Part shown: positions 40,901 to 50,082 of the stretch, one piece after another
Numbering within the stretch: the first letter of the stretch is position 1
Layout: each line of letters starts with the position of its first letter
From: Cafeteria roenbergensis
Taxonomy: Eukaryota > Sar > Bigyra > Bicosoecida > Cafeteriaceae
NCBI GenBank assembly: GCA_008330645.1
Contig: VLTN01000039.1
Coordinates: 124,001 to 188,000 of the forward strand
Direction: 5' to 3'
DNA: 64,000 bases
Translations under genes and position numbers: made by a program
Notes under the pieces: generated by a model
What the model was told of the DNA's origin: nothing
What the model saw: the letters and a program-made list of their open reading frames with translations, nothing else
Databases searched by the model: none

Positions 40901-43434
40901 GCGGAGATGCAGCCTCCGCGCTGGCACCTGCCAAGCCGCGGACGCTGCCAGACTCGCCCGCTCCCGCCACCGCCCCGCCCTCAGGCGCCGCACCGCCTGG
41001 TTCCGCCGCCGCCCCTCCTGCCGAGGAGCCCAGTGGCCAGGACGAAGCTGCGGACTCCTGCGATGAGGCTAGCGACTCTGACCGGCCAGACGAGGCCACT
41101 GACGACCCGCCCGAGCCTCGCGCCACGGCTGGCGGCTCTGCAGCTCAGGCTGCTCTTGATGGCATTGCCGCGGCAGCCCACCCCCTGCCCGCGCCGGGGC
41201 CCGCCCGCGAGGCAGCCGAGGCCTCATCCGTGGGGCCGTTGGCCCGGGCCCGACTGCTGCAGCGCCTGGTCGCCGCCCAGCTGCTGCGCGGTCACCCGGC
41301 GGATGACGTCATCATGGCAGCCCTCGCGGACGTCACAAAGGGCTTCACCGCCGGAGTGCCCTCGCTCGACGCGCTGAGCGAGGCCATGGCAGCCGCCGAA
41401 GCGAGCCGGGATGCTGGCAAGACCTTGAGCCTGCCGGCAACGGCAGAGCCCACGGGCCGGCGTCGCTCGCTCGACCTGAGCTCCAAGCCCCCGCTTGCGC
41501 CCGAGGACGACTCCGAGGACGACTCCGAGGATGACTCTGACGACGGGACGGGCCCGCCCCAGCCGGGCGGCACTCGCGACGTCGCTGACGCCTCCAGCGG
41601 GGATCGCGGCTCAGGCCGAGGCGGCGGCAGCGGGTCTTCGCGCCGGTCAGCCCGCAGCGGCCTGTCGGCTGTCATTGCCGCAGCGTCCGTGCTGGGGGGC
41701 GGCGGCTCGCAGGCCGGCGACGGTGCCGACGCCGGCTACTCGCGCAGGCGGGTGTCCAAGAGAAGGCGCTCGAGCGCGACTGAGGACGAGGCGGCAGCGG
41801 CCGTCGGTGGAGCCACGCCGACCCCTTCGGCTGCAGTGGGAGCGGCGGCAGAGCCGTCATCGGGCGAAGCTGCTTTCCAGCCGCAGCACACCGAGGCTCC
41901 CTTGGCTCACGACCGTGCCCCAGAAGGGGAAGCCTCCTCCTCCTCCTCCTCATCATCATCATCATCATCATCATCGTCATCGGCTGGCCATCGCGCCCCG
42001 TCGCAGCGCCGTCGCCGGGCGCCGAACCGGGAACCCGAGTCCGCCGCCTCGGCTGTCGCCGCTGCTGCCGCGCCGGCGGACGGGCCACCGACGGCTCCGC
42101 GGGCCTCTGACGGCCCGCCACCGGCGAAGCGGTCCGCCCGCCTGTCCGCTGTGCTCGCCGCCACAGCAGACGAGACTCCCCCCTCGCGCGGTGTGGTGAG
42201 CGTCCGACTCCGCCTGAGACAGCCCAGGGGAGCGTCTCCTCTGCCTCCCCTCCAAGCGGTCACACCAGGTGGGTGGAGCAACGAGCCACACGAGGCCGCC
42301 CGCGCTGCCCGGCCGCCCGCCGAGCCCGTGGCGCACGAGGCACCCTCCCGACCCGGCGAAGCGACCGCGGCGGCGGCGGCGGCCCCTACGAGCGAGGCCG
42401 CAGCCCTCTCGCGGGACTCGCCTCCCAGGCAGCCCGAAGCCCAAGGCGCCGGCCCCGCGCTGTCCGCCCAGCGGCCGAGCGTTTCCGCGGTCCCTCAAGC
42501 GGGCGCGGCATCGCCTGGCGACGACGCAGCCCCCGCTGCCGCTGGTTTGGCTCGGCCGCAAGCCGCCACACCGTCCGCGCCAGCAGCTCGGTCGCCCGAG
42601 CCAGAGCCCGCAGCGGCGTGCAGCCAGGGCTCTGCAACGTCAAGCGCCGCTGCTGCAGCCGAAACTGGTGAGCGTTCGTCGCTGGCTGCCTTGTCGCAAG
42701 CCGACCCCTCGCACGTCGTCGGGCCTGAGGACGCGGAATCGCCTGTGAGGCCGGCCACTTTGCCCTCTGTCGCAGCTGCCGAGCCTGCCCCGGCGCCCAC
42801 GAGCGACTTGGGCCAGCCGAGTGCTGGCGGCGGCGCAGCCGCCTCGGACGTGCCCTCCGTAGACGCACCTGTTCAGGCCCCTGCTGAGGCAGCAGCGGCG
42901 CCACTGGATGTCGATGCGCCCTCCAACGGCCAAGCGGCTCTTGTCGCGCACCCCTCCTCCAGCACGCTCGCAAGCGCAATGGGGGGCGCCGCGTTCGTTG
43001 CCGCGCAGGCCGGGGAAGCAGCTATTGCCCAGCCAAGCCTGGCGCTCGGACGGACGCCTGCTGCGTCCGTGGCGCCCGGCAGCGCAGATCTGGCCACGCC
43101 GCGCCAACCTCCACTTACCAGCCACAGCGAAGCGGCGAACCCCGCTGCCGCGGCAGTGCCGTCAGCTGCGGCAGCGCCTGCGCACCCTGCCACTGCTGAG
43201 CACCCCGCAGCGCGCCCCGTGCCCTCCATGCCTACCCAAGGGGACAAGCCGGCATCAGCGCTTGCCTCAGGGGCAGCCTCTTCGTCAGCGGCACCCGTGG
43301 CTGCACCGATGAGGGTCCTTCATGAGCCCCCCACCCCCAGAGCGGCTGTTCGAGCTCGAGTTGAGGAAGTCGAAAGCCTGATGGGCCCGGACGGGCCAAG
43401 TGATGCAAAGCGCCCACGCCTTCAGTCCGAGTAG
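27398..43434 (+). CDS. Giant chromatin-type protein: ELM2-like domain, PLU-1-like helical repeats, AT-hook, two PHD fingers
   Basis: Four coding exons: 27398-27598, 28419-28653, 28826-29163 and 29299-43434; introns GTGAG...CGCAG; about 4,969 residues. Exons 2-3 encode an ELM2-like segment: IGPEAQVSAVP, then SAWNPLEARRALSDSQLESW, then FALEFLHDCGYNVPKASLLL. Exon 4 carries at least six PLU-1-like helical repeats as in the C-terminal half of KDM5 (for example LIKEAEAMPVDVGERLAMLR). An AT-hook, KRRRGRPS, lies near 1977, a poly-Asp tract near 2390 and RGG-like patches near 3390 and 3445. PHD finger 1 starts with CFCRRPARGAMLDCEGCGEQ (near 2780), but its last Cys pair (LFCPACQ) is near 3309. PHD finger 2 is complete near 3955-4020 (HCVCSGLARGW...CEQCAG). 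I find no JmjC, ARID or SANT. A role in histone reading or a deacetylase/demethylase-type complex is inferred. Confidence 0.8.
35695..35780 (+). repeat. Mixed GAC/GAT tract encoding poly-Asp
   Basis: About 25 Asp codons interrupted only by Ala and Ser, alternating GAC and GAT. It lies in the acidic spacer between the AT-hook and PHD finger 1 of the giant ELM2/PHD protein. Such tracts often bind histones. Confidence 0.85.
37705..37752 (+). repeat. Exact 24-bp tandem duplication (Glu-Lys-Ala-Asp-Glu-Val-Asp-Gly)
   Basis: Two identical in-frame copies, inside the insertion that splits PHD finger 1 of the ELM2/PHD protein. This suggests the insertion is still growing by repeat expansion. Confidence 0.85.
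41934..41986 (+). repeat. TCC/TCA microsatellite encoding poly-Ser
   Basis: A run of TCC codons passes into a run of TCA codons, coding for an uninterrupted poly-Ser tract in the C-terminal disordered tail of the ELM2/PHD protein. Confidence 0.85.
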
Positions 43435-44062
43435 CGCCGCAGTATCGCAGGCACTGTCCACGCAGCTCTGGGTGCTGGCTGAGTGATTGCGTCGCGATTT
43501 CATTGAAAGTGTGCTGCGAACATGTTCGCTGGTGTGGCACAGCGCGCCTCGCAGAAGCGCAACACGGTAAGTCAATCAGTCAATCAGTCAGTCACGGCGC
43601 CTATGGCATTGCTGCTCCTGCAAGACTCGCAGGATCCAGAGCAGTTGTGCCCAGGGGGTGAGTTGATGAAGCGTCTCGGTGCGTCAAGCAGCGGTGCTCG
43701 GACATGCTCCAAGCACCGCTGGCATTGAGCGTCGACAAGAGAGGACGAAAAAGTCGTATACGAAAGCCGGTAGGGACAGTCACAGTTCAGACGGTGATGG
43801 AATCAGTTTTCAAAGCAGTCGGTATCCCTGCCAGGGTGGTCTCTCTGGCTTGGGTGGCAGTCGAGACCTGGCAACTGGCCGTTAGGGGTAGCTGTCGCTT
43901 CTGAGCGAGGATGCCGGAGGAGGCCCGGCGCTGCGTTCGTTGCAAAGCAAGTTGGTGTTGCGTCAGTTCTCGTTGTTTCCAAGTCGCGCCCGCGTCACCA
44001 GCGCCAGCTGGCGGAGCGACAAGGTCGGCCCGTTGGGCCTTGGTCAGGCCCGAGCAGGGGCG
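43435..44062. other. Convergent 3' region between the ELM2/PHD gene and the C2H2 gene
   Basis: 628 bp between facing stop codons, visibly less GC-rich than the flanking coding sequence. A short GTCAATCA repeat lies at about 43571-43592. The small frames here have no conserved features. Confidence 0.4.
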
Positions 44063-45298
44063 TCAGACGATAGGCAAGATGTCATCGGCCCGGGGTGCAA
44101 CCTCCAGGCGAGGAGTGCCGTGAAGGTCCGTCCGAGTGGCTGCGCCGTCCTGCCGAGCAGCCCCCCAAGCACTCGGCAGGCCTGCAGTCTGGGTCGCCAC
44201 TGGGGTTGGCGGGGAGATGCCGTGAACTGCTTCCAAGTGGTTCTCCAAAGTCTTCTTGAGGACGTACGACTTGCTGCACTCCGGGCACTGCAGCCGCGGC
44301 TTGTCCGTGTGGCAAAGCCGCACGTGCCGGCGCAAGTGGCCCGAAAACGTGAACACCTTGTCACACAGCAGGCACGGATGGCGGTGAGCCGCTTCGTGCG
44401 CCGATTGGATGTGGTTGCGAAGCTCCGAAGCGGCAGAGTATGCCTTCCCGCAAGCGTCGCACTTGTGGTTTCGCTCCTTCAAGTGCACGGAGCGCTTGTG
44501 CCTGGCAAGGTGACATGCCCGGCCGAATGCCTTGCTGCAGATGGAGCAGACGAAGCGCCTTTCGCCGTCGTGCACCGTGCGAACGTGCTCGCGGAGCGTG
44601 TCCATTTCTGCGAATGCACTGGTGCACCTGTCGCAAGCGAAGTCGCGAGCGTCCTGGTGGACACCCCGGATGTGCCGCAGCATGTGCGAAGGACGGGTGA
44701 ACGCCTTGCCACATTCCGGGCACTCGTAGTCCCGCACCCCGTCGTGGACGGCCCGAACGTGGTTCTGCATGTTCGCCTTGGACGAAAACACGCGCTTGCA
44801 TTGCGGGCACGTGCGCACGGCCTCGGGCTGGGTCCGCGACCAGCTTCCGGAACGTGAGATGCGAGCGGTGGCCGGTGTGTCGTCCGCGTCGTAGCTGGAC
44901 GGCGCCGGGGAAGTGGCCTTGGAGCCGAGCGCCTCCCGGAAAGGGTTTGGCTGGCGGCCCTGAAACGGCAAAGGATCGCCGATTGGCGTGACTTGGGGGT
45001 GGGGGTGATGCTCATCGGCTGCCCAACGGTCGTCGCAAGCGTCGCCAGCGTCGCTGGCATCCGAGCCCCAGGGGTTGGGAACGTGGCCGGGGTCAATGAA
45101 GCAGCCGGCCGCGGGCAGGGGCACGGGCACCGGAACGGGCACGGGCAGGGGCACGGGCAAGGGAAATGAACGATATTGCCCGATTCTCGAGGGCCCAGGA
45201 TGCCAGTCGGGGACAAACGTCTCCAACGGCATGGTGTGCCCCCCGAACCCGTCAGCCGGCGCGCCCATGCGCATGCCGTCTCCGGAATAGCCTGCCAT
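44063..45298 (-). CDS. Seven-finger C2H2 zinc-finger protein
   Basis: A single-exon model of 411 residues from the ATG at 45298. Residues 1-160 are disordered, with an alternating Pro-Val tract (VPLPVPVPVPVPLP) and acidic/His patches. Residues about 164-358 hold seven consecutive fingers of type C-x2-C-x12-H-x3/4-H. They start CPQC, CPECGKAF, CDRC, CSICSKAF, CDACGKAY, CLLCDKVF and CPECSKSY. Linkers end in AVH/GVH/TVH then D/Q/L-x-R/E, unlike the TGEKP linker of animal KRAB-type arrays. Probably a sequence-specific DNA-binding regulator; RNA binding cannot be excluded. The frame is open upstream of the chosen ATG but has no other ATG, so a 5' non-coding exon is possible. It is head-to-head with FAHD1. 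Confidence 0.87.
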   Translation of the reverse strand: MAGYSGDGMRMGAPADGFGGHTMPLETFVPDWHPGPSRIGQYRSFPLPVPLPVPVPVPVPLPAAGCFIDPGHVPNPWGSDASDAGDACDDRWAADEHHPHPQVTPIGDPLPFQGRQPNPFREALGSKATSPAPSSYDADDTPATARISRSGSWSRTQPEAVRTCPQCKRVFSSKANMQNHVRAVHDGVRDYECPECGKAFTRPSHMLRHIRGVHQDARDFACDRCTSAFAEMDTLREHVRTVHDGERRFVCSICSKAFGRACHLARHKRSVHLKERNHKCDACGKAYSAASELRNHIQSAHEAAHRHPCLLCDKVFTFSGHLRRHVRLCHTDKPRLQCPECSKSYVLKKTLENHLEAVHGISPPTPVATQTAGLPSAWGAARQDGAATRTDLHGTPRLEVAPRADDILPIV

Positions 45299-45632
45299 CG
45301 TTGCGCGCAGGGGCAGGTGAGGCCCGAGCCACGGCCGAGACCTGTGCGGCGCCTTGTTTCGCGGGTCAGGCACCAGGCTCTGCGCTGCCAAGGTTTCGCA
45401 GCAGCGACTCGCGCGCTTCTATGGAACGGGTGAGGAGAGTGACGGGCCTCCCCGCGGCTTCGTTGCAGTTGCAGGCACGTACTCTGGGCGTCCTTGGAGA
45501 ACGGGGCTGAGCAGCGCCGCCTGGCCACGAGAGTAACTCGGAAACTTACGACCCGCGCACTCTGCAGAGGCCGCTCGCCAGCGCCGTGTTCTGCGATTCC
45601 TGCACCATCCGCCGCGCCTCCAGGCTTGTGCA
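45299..45632. promoter_or_regulatory. Divergent intergenic region between the C2H2 gene and FAHD1
   Basis: 334 bp between start codons, common upstream region. No motif recognised. Confidence 0.4.
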
Positions 45633-46573
45633 ATGGCAGCCGCAGCCCTTCCGAGGCGCTCCTATTGGGGTAGCAAGATCGTCGCGGTGCGTTGGCTGGG
45701 GTGGGGCGCTGACTGTAGCTTCGTGGCCGCGCGCGCCGCGGCACAGTGGCGAATAGTTGGAGCTTCCCGCCCCCCGCCCCCCCCCCTCCCCGAAAGCGCG
45801 GTTCCGAGGGCCATGCGCGCTTGCAAGCGCGACACAAGGGGCCGCACTTTGCGGGCGCCGAGTTGCCCGGCCGCGAGCGGGGCAGGCTGCGTCCACCTGT
45901 ATGGCTTCGGCTCGCTGCCTGGTTGACCCGCGCGCAGATCGGGAAGAACTACGCCAAGCACAAGGTCGAGATGGGCGGTACGGCCGAGCGCCTGGAGAAG
46001 CCCATGTTTTTCTTCAAGCCCAACTCGTCCGTGATTGCGTCAGGAGAGCCAATCGTGCGGCCTGCCGGGTGCAAGGAGCTTCACCACGAGGTCGAGCTCG
46101 GGGTCGTGATCAAGGGCCGCGCCCGCAACGTTTCCGCGGCAGACTGGCGCAGCGTGCTGGGTGGCTGGGTCCTGGGCCTTGACATGACTGCGCGCGACTG
46201 GCAGCTGGAGGCGAAGAAGGCGGGCGCGCCTTGGAGCCTCAGCAAGGGGTGCGATTCCTTCACCCCGCTCACCACCGTTCTCCCGGCCGACGCCATCGCC
46301 GACCCCGCTGCAATGACGCTGCGCCTGCGCGTGGACGGGAAGGAGCGCCAGTTCGGGTCGACGTCCGCCATGCTGCACTCTGTTCCGGAGCTCATCGCCT
46401 ACGTGACCAGCGTCATCACGCTCGAGGACGGCGACGTTATCCTCACCGGAACGCCCGAAGGCGTGGCGGAGGTGGCGCCCGGTAGTGTCATCTCCTGCGA
46501 GCTTGCAGACGAGGCGGGCACCGTGGCCGCAACCCTGGAGTGCCCCGTGGTTGACGGCGGGAGCAGCGCATGA
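45633..46573 (+). CDS. FAHD1: FAHD1-like fumarylacetoacetate hydrolase-domain protein (acylpyruvase/oxaloacetate decarboxylase)
   Basis: Two coding exons, 45633-45686 and 45938-46573; intron GTGCGT...CGCAG, 251 bp; 229 residues. Splicing creates SKIVAIGKNYAKHKVEMG, matching the KIVCVGRNYADH..EM start of FAHD1. FAH-fold metal ligands are Glu69 and Glu71 in HHEVELGVVIKGRA and Asp100 in GLDMTARD. Conserved SLSKGCDSF... and TGTPEGV motifs are present. FAHD1 proteins cleave acylpyruvates and decarboxylate oxaloacetate, in mitochondria in animals. The N-terminus here is short and Arg-containing, so mitochondrial targeting is possible but not certain. Length is normal for the family (about 220). The intron carries a run of 10 C. 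Confidence 0.93.
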
Positions 46574-47109
46574 TCGGGGGCGCCTCCCCTGCCCTGCACC
46601 TGGCATGCGCGTGCCCGCGGCTCGGTGCGCGGCACGCAGGGTTACGCCGTGCCCTCACCGTCGCGCGTCGCGCTCCAGTGAGGCTCCAGGCCTCGTTGTG
46701 TGCGGGCGGGCCGACACTCGCCGAGCTCGTGCCCTCTATTCAGCGTCTGCATCCGCTTGACTCGAGTGCGCCTCAGTGGCACCGCTACCACACACTTCTC
46801 TCAGGTGGAGCATGGCACGCGCGCGCGCGCGTCTCCCGCCCCTCTTGGCCTTGGGGTCGGCGGGCAGGTCGAAACTGCGCCGCCGTTCCTGGAATGCGCT
46901 CGCCTGCCCTTGACCCGCATGCCGCCCCTCCAGAGCCGCAAACCAGGCCAGTGAGCGGCTCGCACCGAGGCATGGGTTCGCAATTCAGCGCCTGTCCCTG
47001 GGGAGCGCGTCGGCGCGCCCCACAGGGCTCTGGCCAGCTGCTGGCCAGGCGCCGTGCCAGGGAGGCGATCGAACTGCCTGACAGCCGGCCCGCGTTGCAC
47101 CCATCAAGC
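46574..47109. other. Intergenic region between FAHD1 and the NDUFA3-like gene
   Basis: 536 bp, with the upstream 3' UTR and downstream promoter on the plus strand. An alternating CG run (GCGCGCGCGCG) lies near 46818-46829. No gene supported. Confidence 0.35.
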
Positions 47110-48140
47110 ATGGCTGCTCGCGGGTGAGAACCAGGCCCGGGCGCCCCCTACGCAGGAGCCGTGCTGCGCTTTGGGGTCCCATCGCGGCCCGGGCCAGACT
47201 GCGCGGCGCCCATGCCCGCCAGTCGCCTCGCGAGGGGGACGCTTGCGCCGCTGCGGCCGGGCTCACCTCGTGCCTCCCACAGCACGCCCCAGGGCGCGCA
47301 GCCTCCCCCCCCAGCCGCCGTCGGAGGGATTTGCTTGCCAGCGCGTGCGATACAGCCCCCCACGCCCCGCGGCACGCCATGCATGGTGCCCGCTGCCGGG
47401 CTGCCCCGCCAGCTTCAGCGGCCCGGCTTCGGGGCGGTGCAGTGGCGGCTCGCGCGCGCGGCGCGGCCGGCCCCCCGCGGCTGTCAGGGCCGCCCCCTCA
47501 CTCCCTGACCGGGCCTGCTACCTGTCCGCGGCTGCGGCGTTGTCTTGTCTCGCCTCCTTGGCTGCGGCCCTTCGCAGGTGGTTCGTGCGCGCGCTCAACA
47601 ATGAGCCAGCCCTGATGTTTTCGGCCATTTTCGGCTTCGGCGTCCTCGTGGTGCCCCTTGCCGGCCAGATCTCGGGGCTTGTGCAGACTGAGCTCGACGA
47701 CGATTGCGCCGTGAGGGCCTGCGTTGCGCTCAAGGCCGCCTCTGCACAGGCCGGGCATCCGGTCGGGCGAGTCACGCATCCTCCAGCGGCGCCCCGCAGC
47801 TGCGCACCACGCACGCCCCGTGCCTCGAGCGCTCCCCCTGACCTTGCAGTATGGCCACCGCTACCAGGAGCGCGTCGGGAACCCTGGCTTTGACGCGGAC
47901 AAGTTCATGCAGTTTTACAGCGGCAAGAACGCTTACCGCAGCTTCGCCCCCCCCGAGAACAGCAACGTGGAGGCCGAGCCCATCAGCCGCCACGACTGGC
48001 TCATGGCGACCGGTTACACTGTGACGGACGCCAAGCCCTGGGTCCTTCCCGACCTCGGCTACACGCAGAGCCGCCAGCGCGCGCTGCCCGCCGAGGAGGA
48101 GCCCGAGAAGGAGGCCGCGCCAGAGGCAGGGCGCACCTGA
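47110..48140 (+). CDS. Small single-pass membrane protein, possibly complex I subunit NDUFA3 (B9)-like
   Basis: Three coding exons: 47110-47123 (14 nt), 47578-47710 and 47850-48140; introns GTGAGA...CGCAG and GTGAGG...TGCAG; 145 residues. The spliced N-terminus reads MAARGWFVRALNNEPALMFS, followed by one hydrophobic helix (FGFGVLVVPLAG). This closely follows the layout of human NDUFA3 (MAAR..., an EPVL..S motif, then one membrane helix). The remaining 90 residues are hydrophilic (FDADKFMQFYSGKNAYRSF) with a Glu-rich tail, longer than the 84-residue human protein. If correct, it is an accessory membrane-arm subunit of mitochondrial NADH dehydrogenase. I am fairly sure of the gene and exon structure but only moderately sure of the identity. 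Confidence 0.6.
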
Positions 48141-48618
48141 GTGGGCGCCTTTGGATGTGCGTGTGTGTGGCAGGCGCGTTGCGGCGGAAGAATCCCGAGG
48201 CGTGCCTGCAGCTGTGGCTCCGTGGTTCCATCACGCAGCGTCGTCGCCGGCAGGGACAGCCTGACGCTCACAAACGCGCCGCCACGCCGCTCAGGGCCGC
48301 CGCTGGATTCGGCGACACAGGCTCCGGCCGCCAGACACCGTATCATCCGTACGGAAGCCACCCTGGCCAGCGGCGGCGCCGTCCCCGCTCCCCAAACCCC
48401 CTTCCCTCGCACTTCGCACCGAGTCGCTTCGCCGCCCACTCCGCGCCCTCCTTCTCCGTGGCACCACTCTCTCCCTCCCTCAAGCCGTCTCGTCCTCCGC
48501 CGCTCCCGCAGGCGGCACACCCCTCCCACCCCCTCCACCTCCATCTCCAACTCCACAAGCACAAAACGGCCTATAACAACAAATTCCCGCACGCCACCAT
48601 GCCCCGCCGGCCCGGCCG
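48141..48618. other. Convergent 3' region between the NDUFA3-like gene and the TLC gene
   Basis: 478 bp between facing stop codons, plus-strand C/T-rich from about 48440 to 48550. No gene supported. Confidence 0.4.
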
Positions 48619-49919
48619 CTAGGCGTGCTTCTCCGCGGCCTCTGCAGCGGCACGCCGGCGGTCGCTCGCAAACGCGAACCAAAGGTCCCCCGCCATCGCC
48701 AGATCGAAGAGGCAGATGCCTGTCGACAGGGCCAGCGCTACCACCAGAGTAGTAGAGTCCGTGTCGATTATCGGCAGAGCCACTTCGAAATTGCGGAGCA
48801 TCCACACGAGCATTGCAAAGTGAATGGCAACTCGCGTGACGGCGAACGTGAGCCAGGCAAGAGCCCAGGCGACGAGGTAGGCGGGGTCTCGCATCCGCAT
48901 GCCCAGGAGCTTCATGAGGGCCCTTGCGTGCAGAAACACGCTGTTGATCTCGCAGATGAGCCCTGCCTGGAGCAGCAGCTCGCCGCGCCGCTGCGCAGAG
49001 GAGGCAGGGGCAAGGCCGCGCAGAAGCGGGGCGACGCGCAACTGGTGACCGGGCAACGCGAAGCGAGGCGCGGGCTTGCGGCTACGCGGCGGCGCCCAGT
49101 GCGGGCTTGCGGCGACGCGGCGGCGCCCAGTGCTGGCTGGGATGGCACGCGGACACCTCAGGGCTGCTCACGGAGAAGTTGCTCATGAGCATCACGGCGA
49201 TGATGGTCAGGTGGTGGGCGATGATGGGCAGCTTCACAGGGGCCTGTCTGGTCACCAGGGCGTCAAACAGGTCCACGACCATGTACGACACGGTGACGCC
49301 GGCCGAGGCGGCGGCCAGGTCGTCCCCGGGCAGCAGCACGCCTTCGAGGCCCCCTCGCGAGACGGCGAGCGCCACAGCCACGGTCGAAAGCACGGACGAC
49401 GACACCGAGTGTACCAGCGACACTGAGAGGTTCTCCACTGCGAGGCTAGCAGGCACGACGAGTGCTCGACGGCCCGGGCAGGGTTGCTGACTGTGCCTTT
49501 CAGCGCCACCTCGGGGTCCAGGCGCCGACCACGGTCAGTGCTCAAGTTCGCTCACTCTTCAACTTGTTGGTTGGCTTCGTTCCCGCGCGGGAGGGCACCA
49601 TCGCATCGCGCAGGAGGCCAAGCCATCGCGCCAGCGTTGAAGCGTTGCGGTTTGCGGCAAAGAATGTCTGCGCGACGAGGCGAAGCGAGCACGTGGACAT
49701 GAGCGCACATCGTCCCCTGCCGGCACGCGCATTCCGCTTTCCGCGTCCGCCCACCACGGCGGTCCACTGCGCGGCGACCCTGCTCACAGCACCGCCTGCC
49801 AGAAAGGCCAGTCGCCAGACAAGCTGTGCGCTGTCACCCGCCGTCCAGGCTTGCGCAGCCAGCCCGCACGCTCCGGCTGCCCACGCCGCAAGCCACGCCC
49901 ATGCGAGCCGAGGAAGCAT
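48619..49919 (-). CDS. TLC-domain (TRAM/LAG1/CLN8) multipass membrane protein, TLCD-like
   Basis: Exon 3 is 48990-48619 and exon 2 is 49437-49172 (donor GTGAGC, acceptors CGCAG). The first exon most likely starts at ATG 49919 and ends near 49793 or some 40 bases earlier; its donor is uncertain. Together they give about 250 residues. TLC-domain features: YMVVDLFDALV, then LPIIAHHLTIIAVMLMSNFS with the conserved His pair. Splicing joins this to ELLLQAGLICEINSVFLHAR, matching the LLAEISTPF.H.R signature of TMEM56/TLCD4-type proteins. Three further hydrophobic helices follow. The tail is basic with Ala/Glu and ends EKHA, not a canonical ER KKxx signal. TLC proteins sense, move or synthesise membrane lipids; ceramide-synthase active motifs are not evident, so a TLCD role in membrane lipid composition is more likely. 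Confidence 0.75.
49070..49131. repeat. 31-bp direct tandem duplication in a TLC-gene intron
   Basis: Two adjacent 31-bp copies beginning GCGGGCTTGCGGC and ending GGCGCCCAGT, differing at one base (T/G). They lie within the modelled intron 48991-49171. Confidence 0.85.
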
Positions 49920-50082
49920 GGGTGCCAGCTCGGGCGGGCGGTTCGTTTCGTCTGGTCGGAGTGATGTGTGCGGGCGGTGCGCGGCTCCGTGGTCACGGCA
50001 GCAGAGCCCGCGCGCGCTGTGCCGTGCGTGCCAGAGGAACCTGGCAGGATTGAAAACGGTGCGAGCGGACCGGTGGCTGAAC

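Noticed and set aside
27398-43434. Calling the giant protein a KDM5 histone demethylase
   Set aside because: PLU-1-like repeats and PHD fingers match, but no JmjN, ARID or JmjC domain and no HxD/E...H iron-binding motif was seen anywhere in the gene.
47160-47510. Short plus-strand frames inside the first intron of the NDUFA3-like gene
   Set aside because: They lie between a GTGAGA donor and a CGCAG acceptor that together rebuild a conserved-looking N-terminus. No independent support for a separate gene.
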